Part shown: positions 19,739 to 29,872 of the stretch, one piece after another
How the letters are laid out: every line of letters begins with the position of its first letter
How positions within the stretch are numbered: position 1 is the first letter of the stretch
Assembly (NCBI GenBank): GCA_030220185.1
Contig: JASPKZ010007795.1
Span: 2,659,001 to 2,723,000, forward strand
Reading direction: 5' to 3'
Source: Diploptera punctata
Taxonomy: Eukaryota; Arthropoda; Insecta; Blattodea; Blaberidae
Length of the DNA stretch: 64,000 bases
Program-made: the position numbers and the translations under genes
Notes under the pieces: generated by a model
The model's input: only the letters and a program-made list of their open reading frames with translations
Told to the model about the DNA's origin: nothing
The model's database searches: none

Positions 19739-20275
19739 TCAAGTTGAGAATTTAAGTTTTTTACTACTTTTAAACTTATTGATTTCTACAGCCTCCAAAA
19801 GATCTAACTTCTTATCCTTATCACAAATATGTAAAATTTCAAAATTTGGATCGAAACAATGATTAAATTGGAATAGGTGGTTAGCATAGTTTGAATTTTC
19901 TAAATTTCTGTTATATGCTCTCATGTGTTCCTTTATCCGAGATATAAAAGGTCTACCAGTTTGTCCTATATAGACATTGTCACATGTGCCACACTTCAAT
20001 TTATATACACCTGATAATTTTTCTTTTTTTGTTTTGGTTTTATTGTTTTTTATTATATTTTGTAGAGTTTTATTAGTTTTAAATGCCACATTAATGTTCA
20101 ACTTTTTGAAGTGTTTAGATATTTTATTTGAAAGTGGGCCTATGTATGACATTACGACATATTTCTTATTGTTTTCTTTGGGTACAGGAAAAACTTTGTT
20201 AATTGCTTTTTTGTAATTAATCTTCTTAATTAAACATTCTATAATTTCAGGGTCGTATCCATTATTAACAGCCAA
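19739..20275 (-). pseudogene. PLE family X GIY-YIG endonuclease region
   Basis: An open frame of 178 residues. The C-terminal two thirds is a GIY-YIG endonuclease of the PLE type: GVYKLKCGTCDNVYIGQTGR (GIY- and YIG-equivalents), R and EH further on, then a conserved N-H pair in YANHLFQFNHCF. The N-terminal part (PEIIECLIKKINY...YIGPLSNKISKHF) is the RT-to-endonuclease linker. The RT core is missing by truncation. The frame is clean, so decay is recent. It could nick DNA only as part of a full PLE protein. Confidence 0.85.
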
Positions 20276-20439
20276 TTGTTTTTTTGGAGGCTGTAGAAAT
20301 TAATAAGTTTAAAAGTAGTAAAAAACTGTTAAATTCTCAACTTGATTTGAATGAATCCCGTTTGTTAAATTAAAAAATTTAAATAAATATTGTTGTATTG
20401 TTGCTTAGATCAGTTAGAACACAATTCATAATTTGTTAA

Positions 20440-20482
20440 CATGTCTGAAGAAGGTACAGTGTACCGAAACAGCTGTCACATA
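20440..20482 (+). ncRNA. Hammerhead ribozyme motif (family X)
   Basis: CTGAAGA (20445-20451), five-pair stem II GGTAC/GTACC with loop AGT, GAAA (20466-20469), stem III ACAGCTGT, cleavage base C20477, stem I ATGT/ACAT. The best-formed hammerhead in the window. Confidence 0.82.
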
Positions 20483-20559
20483 ATAAATATGAAAATCAAA
20501 TAAAACTATGTTTTATTTTTATTTAATTAATAAAATAAATATCTGTGCCATGACTGTTC

Positions 20560-20890
20560 TTAGAAGTCGAGGCCAATTGAATTGGTTGTCACCTGTAATC
20601 AATGGTAAAGGAGAAAAAAATTACTGGCAGAAGACAGCGCTGGGAGTAATCTATTTAGTGTGATGCTGTTTCTCAACCTCAATTCTAGTTTTACTATCTG
20701 GATTTTGCTACATCTTGTCTAAAGAAGTTTCTCAATTGTCATGTGGCTGAGTGCACGCTATTTCAAACCTCATATCAAAAGAAAAAAATTCTGTGATATA
20801 GCAGGGAACCGAACCCAGCTCCTGGGATGTTAGTCAGACATGTTAACTATTACAAAGATGGTAAATATTATAGGAAGCTGAATTTAAAAA
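20560..20890 (-). mobile_element. SINE family D (tRNA-derived)
   Basis: The minus strand has a B box (GGGTTCGGTTCCC) near 20805-20825 and a body with TAGTGTGATGCTGTTTCTCAAC. A second diverged copy is at 47170-47470 (TAGTGTGATGCAATCCTTCAAC). Boundaries are approximate. Confidence 0.55.
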
Positions 20891-21218
20891 AAAAAAACTT
20901 ATTTAATACATTAAATTAATATTGAGAAGCTAAAGCTATTATTATGATAGAAATAAGTAAATTAATGAACACAATTAAATTATTATAAATCAATGGTAAA
21001 GAGAAAAATTTTTATATTTAATTAATGTTGGGAAGTAAAAACAAAAAGGAATTTGGAAATTCGGACAAAAGAACATTTCAGAAATATTAAAAATTGTGAA
21101 ATTGAAAAATCTGCAATTGCTGCACATAGTTTATTAGAACATCATAAAATTGGAAGAGAAGCTAAACTTTTAAAACAAGTAGAGAAACCTTTGGAATTGA
21201 CAGTTTGGGAAAAAATAT

Positions 21219-21563
21219 TCCGATTGAGGGTCTTCCACTTTTCAGCGGTTGCCCTTTTACCAGCCGGCTGCTGGCCCTTCACATCCACATGTGTCAATCA
21301 CAGAGGTAGATGATCAACAGCCAGTGTAGGGGTGACATGTGGTTAGCATGTCGAGTCCCCCAGCCATTATAGCTGGTTCCTCAACCTGGAGCCGCTACTT
21401 ATTGTAGCTACCCAATTGCCTCACGATGCTGGGTGGGCACCGGTCCCATACTGGCCGCAATACCATGAGAAAATTTCTTCCCCCATGGAGACTCGAACCA
21501 ACGCAAGTCCCGTAGCTTTGCACCAAGGCTTCCTACCTTAACCGCTCGGCTATGGCGCGGGAC
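21219..21563 (-). mobile_element. SINE family B (tRNA-derived)
   Basis: 345-bp copy flanked by the 11-bp duplication GGAAAAAATAT (21208-21218 and 21564-21574). The minus strand begins GTCCCGCGCCATAGCCGAGCGG, a tRNA(Leu/Ser)-like head with A box and B box (GGTTCGAGTCTCC), followed by a body ending in CCGATTGAGGGTCTTCC-type sequence. A nearly identical copy lies at 55734-56085 in opposite orientation. Confidence 0.9.
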
Positions 21564-21723
21564 GGAAAAAATATACATTCAGAAAAACAAAAATAGATCA
21601 ATGAATTTTGATATCCCTAACGAAATTACATTGATTTCGAAGTTCATAAATTCAACCATAGATGGCAGCACTGAAGATGGCGACAATAGAATAGTTGACG
21701 GCCGAAGAATTTCGTCAGTCGGA

Positions 21724-21772
21724 GTTATGGCTGAAGATGAACATGACTATGTTTGAAATTGCGATATCATGG
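21724..21772 (+). ncRNA. Hammerhead ribozyme motif (family G)
   Basis: CTGAAGA (21731-21737), stem II AACAT/ATGTT, GAAA (21755-21758), stem III with TTGCGAT, cleavage base A21766. Same class as the mirrored pair at 1482-1591. Confidence 0.7.
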
Positions 21773-21835
21773 AAGCATGAATCCTATGAGGTGAGTTGTT
21801 TAAACAATATGTTCTCCGATGAATTTTAAGAAAAA

Positions 21836-21935
21836 TTTTTGCCTGAACCGGGAATCGAACCCCGAACCTTTAGCTGTCCGTGCTAATGCTCTGTCCACTG
21901 AGCTAATCTAGACTTCATTCCCATACAGTTTGTTT
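21836..21935 (-). mobile_element. tRNA-derived short element
   Basis: The minus strand shows TTAGCTCAGTGGACAGAGCA (A box) and GGGGTTCGATTCCCGG (B box), with the GAAAAATTTTTGCC edge of the family. It directly abuts the PLE 3' end. Confidence 0.7.
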
Positions 21936-21974
21936 AAAAAATTAATTTGTAAATACAATAGGAAGTAACATAAT

Positions 21975-22575
21975 GAAGTTCTACTTAATAAATAAGTTGA
22001 GTCTGTTTTGATCTTACCTCATATTAATAATTTCTTGTAGAACATGTTTGAAAGCATCATCTTTCCTCCATCATCGGCATGCACAGACTGATGATCTTTA
22101 GATTGTCGGCCCTATATGTAAACTCCTGCTCTCTCTTTTTGTGGCCCAAAGAACTTGTGTATTAAATTTCTCTCCCTGGGAATTTCAAAGAGAGAATCAT
22201 GAATTTCGAAATTCCTGGGGAGAAAAATTTAATACACAAGTTCTTTGGTAACAGGAGTCAACATACAGATCTGACAACCTATACCTAAAGATCATCAGTC
22301 TGTGCAAACCAATGATGGAACACAGATAATGCTTTGAAACATGTCCTACAAAAAACTATTAATATGAGGTAAAATGAAATATGGTTGGTATCTAATGTCG
22401 GGCACTTGATAATGAAATCATTCGCTTTCTTGCACTCCAATATTTAGCAGAAAGGCTGGTCTCTTCTACAAAAGCTGGACAACGGAGGAGATGGTTTCTT
22501 TCCATATCTTCATTTAAATTGCAAAAAAAAAAAAATGTAAAATGAAATATAGACTCAACTCATTTATTAAAATAA
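21975..22575. mobile_element. PLE foldback, hammerhead decayed, interrupted by a LINE tail
   Basis: Arms around about 22195 pair (GAATTTCGAAATTCCTGGGGAG and the complement; TAGATTGTCGG and complement; ATGTTTGAAAGCATCATC and partial complement). On the minus strand the left core is CCGATGA, and the right arm lacks the box. Ends carry AGGAAGTAACATAATGAAG. An insertion with its own target duplication lies at 22383-22537. Confidence 0.7.
22383..22537 (-). pseudogene. I-like LINE C-terminal tail insertion
   Basis: Flanked by the 13-bp duplication TAAAATGAAATAT (22370-22382 and 22538-22550). The minus strand encodes FCNLNEDMERNHLLRCPAF then KYWSARKRMISLSS and a stop, i.e. the last ~45 residues of an I/Jockey-like LINE with its CCHC-like knuckle. 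Extreme 5' truncation. Confidence 0.75.
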
Positions 22576-22622
22576 TAAATTGTTAAAACATTAATAAGCT
22601 AAGTCTTTGATTGATTTTTTAG

Positions 22623-22748
22623 AGAACTGTTCACAACTGTGATAGATATGCTGGCAACATTGATACATTCCCACTTGTCTCAGATTCACAGTCAGAAAAA
22701 GATGAAAATCGAAAACATTATCAGAATCTGATGAAGAAGCTTAAAAAG
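22623..22748 (+). CDS. MED12: MED12 internal exon with 1-base frame disruption
   Basis: The start (ELFTTVIDMLATLIHS) and the end (SQSEKDENRKHYQNLMKKLKK) are both clear MED12 sequence, but they lie in different frames. The frame set by the previous exon runs through CAT TCC at 22666-22671 and, if continued, hits TGA at 22729. The frame used by the second half can be read from about 22674 to the donor AAG|GTAAGT. Exon length (126) plus the incoming phase (2) leaves one base short of a codon, so a single base is missing near 22669-22674, within a short C run. Acceptor TTTTTTAG and donor look normal. A sequencing or assembly deletion is the simplest explanation; a real null allele or pseudogene is possible but not supported by the clean neighbouring exons. 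Confidence 0.9.
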
Positions 22749-22875
22749 GTAAGTTAGAATAGTTTTATGTTTACAAGCCTATGTTCACCTTGTAATACAA
22801 TTAATTAATACATATAATATTAATAAAGATTTGTGCAAATATATAATTCTTTCATTATTTTCCTTTTATTTATAG

Positions 22876-23034
22876 GAGTTAGGTGATCGTACTTCCCCAT
22901 CTATTCAACATGTTCGTCAGCTTTTGCCTCTACCAAAGGTCACTGCAGAAGTAGTTGTTTGTCAACCAATGGGATGTCTTACAGATACCAAAGGAAACAA
23001 GATAGCCGGTTTTGACTCTATAGATAAAAAACAG
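22876..23034 (+). CDS. MED12: MED12 internal exon
   Basis: This exon of 53 codons begins in phase 0 (acceptor TTTATAG, first residues ELGDRTS) and ends in phase 0 (donor CAG|GTATGA). Conserved blocks are VRQLLPLPK and [16 protein letters not shown], both diagnostic of MED12. The intron before it is only 127 bases and repeat-free, in sharp contrast to the next intron, which is about 37.7 kb and carries the satellite array. The donor is slightly weak (GTATGA). Confidence 0.95.
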
Positions 23035-23057
23035 GTATGAGATAATTGACTGCAGTA

Positions 23058-23080
23058 ATATATATATATATATATATATT
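23058..23080. repeat. (TA)n microsatellite
   Basis: About 11 TA units; it forms the 3' tail of the LINE that follows on the minus strand. Confidence 0.8.
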
Positions 23081-23083
23081 ACT

Positions 23084-23975
23084 TAATACAGGCTTTCCAC
23101 TTTACAGCAGTTTGCCTTTGATTCCTGCTTTCCAGAGATTCCTATCTTCCCATTGTCCATCTTCCATACCCCTCTTCATCATGGCATCATATATTCCCTC
23201 ATACCATGCTCTTCTACTTCTCCCCCTCTTCCTTCTGCCTGGTACCATCCAATGCAGCACCTGTTTAGGCCACTGGTCTTCCGACATCCGTTGTACATGT
23301 CCATACCACTGTAGAGCTCTCTTTGTTATCCTATTGATAACAGTTTCTTGTGCATCCATTTCTTGTCTGATATATGTATTTTGAATATGTTGTAGCCTGG
23401 ATATTCTCATACTTCTCTGTAATCCATCAATTTCTGTCGCCAACATTCTTTTCTGCATCCTTTCATTTATTGTCCAGCTTTCTGATCCATATGTAAGTAT
23501 ACTTTCTATTATTGTCTGTATAATCTCTTTTTTTGTTTTTCTGGTCAAATTTCTATTCCATAAAAGACCATTCAGGGATCTAATCGCCTTCCTTGCACAA
23601 TTTACTCTGTTAATAATATCTTTTTCACAATTACCAGATTTATCTATTATAGATCCAAGATATTTAAATTCTTCAATACGTTTAATTATATTATTTATTT
23701 GATAGGTCTTCTGAATTTGCTCCGATTACCATACATTCTGTTTTAGTGTAATTTATCTTCAGTCCACCTATCTCAAATGCATTGACCAACTTTCTAATCA
23801 TATATTCCATATCTTCTTTATCTTGTCCTATTATAATCTGGTCATAGCAAATAATAAATTATGCAGTAAATGACCATTAATGTTGATTCCCATTCCCCTA
23901 CATGACTTATTCCATTTCATTAATACATCTTCTAAATATATCTTGAACAATGTTGGTGACATCCCGCATCCTGCT
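23084..23975 (-). pseudogene. LINE family b reverse transcriptase C-terminal fragment
   Basis: Minus strand from 23975: GCGMSPTLFKIYLEDVLMKW (motif B), LLFA(D)DQIIIGQDKEDMEYM (motif C, broken by a frameshift near 23840), ...GGLKINYTKTECMVIG, then a clean 148-residue frame (23102-23548) with LTYGSESWTINERM...ALQWYGHVQRM and GRRKRGR. Family b fragments recur at 29065-29872 and 62355-62909. It is 5'-truncated exactly at the junction with a PLE at about 23975. Confidence 0.82.
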
Positions 23976-25372
23976 GTTGCATCGTCTGGGATGATTGGCT
24001 CGGTTGATTTTTTTCCTGGTGTATCCATTGGCTGTGAATACCGTCTGGAGGTGTTGAAGTTCCGTTTTTAATAAATCCGGATGACAAAGTTTTTTGGCTC
24101 GATCTCTCAATGATTTGATGATTCCAAATTTTTGTTTAGGGTGGTGATTCGAGGTTTTATGAAGATACCTGTCCGTGTGGGTAGGTTTTCTGTAGATAGT
24201 GTGGTGAATGTTGCTGTCTTCTTCCCTTTTGATCAGGATGTCTAGGAATGCTATGCTGTTATCTGTTTCTTTTTCTATCGTGAATTGTATACTTGAGTTT
24301 ATGTTGTTGATGTGTGTCAGAAATTCGTCTAATTTCTCTTCCCCGTGGTTCCAGATTACAAAGGTGTCGTCTACATAGCGAAGCCATATCTTGGGTTTGA
24401 TAGGTGTCGTATCTAAGCATGTTTGCTCAAAGTTTTCCATGAAGAAATTGGCAACAACTGGGCTCAAGGGACTGCCCATAGCTACTCCATCTATTTGCTC
24501 GTAGAAGTTGTTGTTGAATAGAAAATAGCTGGTGGTTAAGCAGTGTTCGAAAAGTTTTGTGATGTCTTGAGGAAACTTGCCAGCAATGAGGTGAATAGTC
24601 TCATTTATTGGAACTTTGGTGAATAGTGAGATCACATCGAAATTCACCATTGTATCTTCCGGTTGCAATGTTATCTCTTTTAGTTTTTCTAAGAAGTGCA
24701 TTGAGTCCTTGACATAAGTGTCACTGTTGTTAGTATGTGGTTTCAATAAAGTAGAGAGATATCTAGCCAGGTTGTAAGTAGGTGATCCAATTTGGCTGAT
24801 GATCGGTCTTAAAGGTGTATTTTCCTTGTGAATTTTAGGCAATCCGTATAGTCTTGGTGGCTGGGCTTCGTTCTTCTGAAGTTCTTTCTTCACGTCGTCA
24901 GGAAGCGAGGAGGCCTTTATTAATTTGTTAGTTTCTTGTAGTATCCGTTTAGTTGGGTCGTCTGACAGCTAACGGTAGTTACCAGGATCGAGTAACTCGG
25001 TGATTTTTCGGTTGTATTCTTCTGTGTCTATAATAACTGTAGAATTTCCTTTGTCCGCCGGTAGAATAATAATTGTTTCATCCGTTTTTAAGGTTTTGAT
25101 AACCTTCCTTTCTTCGGTGGAGAGATTGTGTTTAGGTTTCGGAGCTTTCCTTAGAATGCGAGAGATTTCATTGTGGATTGTCCCGGCCTTTTCCACTGGT
25201 AACACTCCTATAGCAGATTCGACATTAGAAATGATTTCTTCGACAGGTATAGCTGAAGGTGTGACTGCGAAATTGCCCCCTTTTGTATGGAGTGAAGTTT
25301 CTGCCTCAGAAAGTTGACGGTTGCTGATATTTACTACGGTGCGTGTGGTGTCTAATTTTGTGATTCGAGTCT
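23976..25372 (-). pseudogene. PLE family D, left (minus) copy: reverse transcriptase
   Basis: The RT domain of a Penelope-like element, read minus from about 25370. N-terminal part (about 25205-24969) with ILPADKGNST; one in-frame TAG at about 24970; then LPKIHKENTPLRP (motif 1), FDVISLFTKVP (A), GVAMGSPLSPVVANFFME (B), RYVDDTF catalytic box (C), FLDILI (D) and the thumb motif THTDRYLHKTSNHH. It stops at the LINE junction at about 23975, so the GIY-YIG domain and 3' end are missing. Telomerase-like RT lineage. Apart from the shared TAG the frame is intact over about 420 codons. Confidence 0.9.
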
Positions 25373-25391
25373 ACGGCCAGACAAAAGCCCA

Positions 25392-27555
25392 TCACAAAAT
25401 TAGACATCACATGCACCATAGTAAATATCAGCAACCGTCAACTTTCTGAGGCAGAAACTTTACTTCTTACAAAAGGGGGGCAATTTCGCAGTTACACCTT
25501 CAGCTATACCTGTCGAAGAAATCATTTCTAATGTCGAATCTGCTATAGGAGTGTTACCAGTGGAAAAGGCCGAGACAATCTGCAACGAAATATCTTGCAT
25601 TCTAAGGAAAGCTCCAAAACCTAAACACAATCTCTCCACCGAAGAAAGGAAGGTTATCAAAACCTTAAAAACGGATGAAACAATTATTATTCTACCGGCG
25701 GACAAAGGAAATTCTACAGTTATTATAGACACAGAAGAATACAACCGAAAAATCACCGAGTTACTCGATCCTGGTAACTACCGTTAGCTGTCAGACGACC
25801 CAACTAAACGGATACTACAAGAAACTAACAAATTAATAAAGGCCTCCTCGCTTCCCGACGACGTGAAGAAAGAACTTCAGAAGAACGAAGCCCAGCCACC
25901 AAGACTATACGGATTGCCTAAAATTCACAAGGAAAATACATCTTTAATGCCGATCATCAGCCAAATTGGATCACCTACTTGCAACCTGGCTAGATATCTC
26001 TCTACTTTATTGAAACCACATACTAACAACAGTGACACTTATGTCAAGGACTCAATGCACTTCTTAGAAAAACTAAAAGAGATAACATTGCAACCGGAAG
26101 ATACAATGGTGAATTTCGATGTGATCTCACTATTCACCTCATTGCTGGCAAGTTTCCTCAAGACATCACAAAACTTTTCGAACACTGCTTAACCACCAGC
26201 TATTTTCTATTCAACAACAACTTCTACGAGCAAATAGATGGAGTAGCTATGGGCAGTCCCTTGAGCCCAGTTGTTGCCAATTTCTTCATGGAAAACTTTG
26301 AGCAAACATGCTTAGATATGACACCTATCAAACCTAAGATATGGCTTCGCTATGTAGACAACACCTTTGTAATCTGGAACCACGGGGAAGAGAAATTAGA
26401 CAAATTTCTGACACACATCAACAACATAAACTCCAGTATACAATTCACGATAGAAAAATAAACAGATAACAGCATAGCATTCCTAGACATCCTGATCAAA
26501 AGGGAAGAAGACAGCAACATTCACCACACTATCTACAGAAAACCTACCCACACGGACAGGTATCTTCATAAAACCTCGAATCATCACCCTAAACAAAAAT
26601 TTGGAATCATCAAATCATTGACAGATCGAGCCAAAAAACTTTGTCATCCGGATTTATTAAAAACGGAACTTCAACACCTCCAGATGGTATTCACAGCCAA
26701 TGGATACACCAGGAAAAAAAATTAAACGAGCCAATCATCCCAGACGATACAGCAGCAAGGAATCAGAGGAAAAAACTTCAACCAGGGCATTTTTACCGTT
26801 CATCAAGAATGTGACGGACCACATTGGAAAACTACTAAGAAAGAAAACATAAAGACAATATACAGGCCTACCAAGAAAATCAAGAACCTTCTCAGACCTA
26901 TAAAGGATCAACTCCATCCTCATCAGACAGCAGGCATATACAGGATACCATGCAGTTGTGGAAAAGTGTATATAGGCACCACTAAACGCACCATCGCAAC
27001 CAGACTTAAGGAGCATGAAAGATACAGTCGTCTTGACATATTATCTAACTGCACACACTATTTTACCCGTCTACAACGAGAAGCCATCGAAATATTCAAA
27101 CATAAAAACAGTTTCAACAGAAAAGAAGAATCATTAAAAGTCAACAAAGTATGGATACCGGTTCTAAAAAATGCAAAATGTAAACCTCTACAAGCACTGT
27201 CGACTAGACTATCAAACAGCAATCTCAGTGGAGCAATAGAAGTCCCTACCGCTGACCAATCAGAAGGCAGATATAACGTACAGTCGACTAGACCATCAAA
27301 CAGCAATCTCATTGGAGCAATGGAAGTCCCTAACGACGACCAATCAGAAGGCAGATACAACTTACGAACACATCGCGGTGAACGTATAAATAGGACAGAC
27401 AGCGGACAGAATTGCCAATCTCAAGACAATCCTTGAGGATGCCAGACGCAGTCTCTGGCGAAACGTCGGGGAAGTACAAGCCTCACGACCACGGCCTACA
27501 GCCCGAAAATCTTCTTCAAGATCATCATAGCAACTCCGGCCGTGAAAGTCTATGT
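25392..27555 (+). pseudogene. PLE family D, right (plus) copy: RT, GIY-YIG, hammerhead
   Basis: Inverted copy of the same element; the two share a head-to-head junction (loop 25363-25391). It contains the same TAG (about 25784), a 26-bp deletion just after LFT at about 26137 that breaks the frame, a catalytic box changed to YVDN (about 26355) and a premature stop at 26459. Downstream is the GIY-YIG domain (IPCSCGKVYIGTTKRTI at 26950-27000, then HYFTRLQREAIEIFKHKNSFN and a C-terminal tail to 27436), a hammerhead-like motif and the terminal GGCCGTGAAAGTC. Compared with the left copy it is the more decayed in coding sequence but has the 3' end. Confidence 0.88.
27425..27472 (+). ncRNA. Hammerhead-like motif, one core base changed
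   Basis: TTGAGGA in place of CTGAGGA (C3 to T), stem II GCCAGA/TCTGGC, GAAA, minimal stem III ACGT, cleavage base C, stem I TCC/GGG. The C3 change should lower or abolish cleavage. Confidence 0.5.
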
Positions 27556-29060
27556 GAATAATATTAACTTTATTAAATAGATCTTCATTTTTAAAATAGG
27601 AGATTTCATAACCCAGGTATTTAAAATGGTTCACTTGTTCAGTGGGTTTCCCCTCCAGAATTATTTTAGCTCTTACGGTATCTGATTCCTTAAAAGCTAG
27701 GATTTTCGTTTTACTTATTGATATTTTGAAATTATATTTCTGTATAATGTTATTTAACTGAAAGAGCGATATCTGTATACCATCTTCTGAACTAGATATT
27801 AGAACTTGGTCGTCTGCAAAAAGTAAGGTATCTAACATCTTATTTCTTATTTTGAAATGTGAGTCCAAATTTATCTGCCAATTATATATGATATCATCAA
27901 TATAAATATTAAAAAGGGAGGATGAAAGCGGACATCCCTGTCTTACACCTCTATTTATTGTTGCTGTTATATTGTTTTTATTTTTGCCTCCAGTTTCTAT
28001 TGTTATTTTATTTTCTACATATAGACTTTTTATTGCAGTTATTAGGTGCTGAAGTATGCCTTTCTCTTTCATTATATTCCACAATTTATTTCTGTTAACT
28101 TTGTCAAATGCCTTTCCAAGATCTATGAATGCCATAAAAGTTGGTAGATTATATTCTCTATGTTTCTCAATTATTTGATTGATAGTGAAAATGCAATCTG
28201 AACAGGATCTGCCTTTCCTAAATCCATTCTGGGCTTCTAGAATAATACTTTCCATTATTACATTTAAATGATTTTTCAATATAGTTGCAAACATTTTATA
28301 ACAGGTACCCAAGATATTTATGCCTCTATAATTTTCGAAATTGTGACAATCTCCTTTTTTATAAATAGGATATATTTTGGCCATCTTCCATTCTTCTGGG
28401 ATATGACCAGTCTTCCAGCATATATTCAATAAATCTAAGATATGTTGTTTTAGTTGAATAGAGCCATATTTTATTAGTTCATTATTAATATCATCAATGC
28501 CAGGAGTTTTTTTGTTTTTACAATGATTGATGACAGTTATTAATTCTTCGAAAGAAATTGGATCTATATTTTCGTCAATTAATGATAAGTTTATTTCCTC
28601 ATCATCTGATTGTTCTGTCTATAGACGTTTGAAATAAGATATCCATTTATCCTCAGAAATTATGTTCAATTTGAGTTGATCTTTTTCCTGATTATTAATG
28701 TGTTTTAGAATCTTGTAGGCTTTATCTTGTCGTCCATGTAAATCATGTTCCAGGTCACTAATATATTTTTCCCATGAACTCCTTTTAATTTTTCTAATTT
28801 CTCTTCGAGCAAGGGCATTTCTTTTTTTTTGTATTCAATCAGGTTTTCATCTGTTCTCATATTCAAGTATCTCAAATACGCATCTTTTTTTTTTTCGTTA
28901 ACCAGTTTTGCTATTTCATTGTTCCAAATTTTTAATCTTTTATTATTATATCATTTATTTCTAGTTCCAAGTGATTCTGAAGCAGCCTGTATTATATTAT
29001 CTTTTAATTCTTCCCATTCTGTATTAATATTTCTACTTATAGCATTTTGTTTTATATATA
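27556..29060 (-). pseudogene. LINE family c reverse transcriptase
   Basis: The minus strand from about 29060 encodes the RT N-terminal region (KKTPGIDDINNELIKYG near 28470-28520), then a long clean frame: WKMAKIYPIYKKGD, ENYRGINIL (motif 1), MAFIDLGKAFDKVNR (motif A), NRGVRQGCPLSSSLFNIY (B), TLLFADDQVLI (catalytic FADD, C) and SISKTKILAF (D). The frame runs into PLE sequence at 27555, creating a meaningless fusion (27362-27555). The LINE 3' part is missing on the PLE side. The PLE pair and LINE b now occupy that side, so the LINE was truncated or split before or during PLE insertion. Confidence 0.87.
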
Positions 29061-29064
29061 GATC

Positions 29065-29872
29065 TAGTCAAAAATTGAAGATGTATAAAGCATCAGGTTC
29101 AGATGAGATCCCAGCAGAACTGATAAAATCAGGGGTAGAAAAATTGATGGACAAGATACGCTGGTTGAACACCTAGTATTGAATGCACTTATTTAGGAAC
29201 AAAATTAGACCATTCAGGCGATAACACAGTGGGAATTAAAAATAGAATCACACAAACAAAACAAGCAATAAATGCTTTAAACTCTATTTGAAGAGAAAAT
29301 TTTTTTTTTCGTCTAGACCAGGACTCGAACCCGGGACCCTTGGCTTTCCGGGCCAAGTGCTCTACCGTTTGGTGGAGCAAAATTATTACAAAAAATATAA
29401 AATTACAAATATATCAGAGCATATTAACATATGGTGCTGAAGTCTGGCAAATTCCTACCAGGGAAATGAAAAGAATTTTAAGTACAGAAATGGATGTTTT
29501 AAGAAGATCAGCTGGAAAATCTAGAATGGATAGAATACAAAATAAAGATATAAGGGAAATTATGAGTGTACAAGAGGAGCCAGACATCATAGACATTATA
29601 GAAAAGAAAATATTACAGTGGTATGGCCATGTCAAAAGAATGCCAGAGCAAAGATTGCCTAAAATTGTTTTGGCATGGATCCCAATAGAAAGGAGGAAGA
29701 GAGGAAGACCGAAGAAAACTTGGATGGAAGGGGTACAAGCAGCTATGAATATCAGAGGATTGGAGGAAGATCAATGGATGGACAGAGAGGAATGGCGTTT
29801 GGTTTCTGGAAGACGGCGGCAACTGCCATTATACCCGATGATGATGATATATATATATATATACATGTTTAA
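29065..29872 (+). pseudogene. LINE family b fragment with internal deletion
   Basis: Begins with the RT N-terminal piece MYKASGSDEIPAELIKSG (29080-29140), then jumps to YLGTKLDHSGDN, so the RT core is deleted. It continues through KIITKNIKLQIYQSILTYGAEVWQ to ILQWYGHVKRM and KRGRPKKTW, stop near 29845, followed by (GAT)n/(AT)n tail. A tRNA-derived element interrupts it at 29291-29367. Confidence 0.82.
29291..29367 (-). mobile_element. tRNA-derived short element inside a LINE
   Basis: Insertion between codons of the LINE (NALNSI | WWSKII), with a 4-base flank repeat TTTG. Minus strand B box GGTTCGAGTCC and A-box half; GAAGAGAAAATT edge present on one side only. Confidence 0.75.

Larger units (their letters stand above)
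19550..20530. mobile_element. PLE family X foldback
   Basis: The left unit (minus) and right unit (plus, from about 20283) are inverted copies of one 3' end; the arms meet within the coding sequence at AATTGTTTTTTTGGAGGCTG. Outer ends pair AATTAAATAAAAATAAAACATAG with its complement, and both arms hold a hammerhead. This family differs from the other PLEs here in protein and terminal sequence and lacks the ACCTCAT end motif. Confidence 0.85.
21030..21835 (+). mobile_element. PLE family G 3' end split by a SINE
   Basis: Encodes the GIY-YIG endonuclease C-terminal half: KRNLEIRTKEHFRNIKN, KSAIAAHSLLEHHK, LTVWEKI, then after the SINE YIQKNKNRSMNFDIP and a tail with STIDGSTEDG, stop near 21754. 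A hammerhead and the 3' end (ATGAGGTGAGTTGTTTAAAC) follow. 5'-truncated at about 21035. Removing 21219-21574 restores the reading frame. Confidence 0.85.

Noticed and set aside
27362..28429. 355-residue open frame as a single protein.
   Set aside because: Only the part above 27555 is LINE RT; the last ~60 codons are antisense PLE terminus read through by chance.
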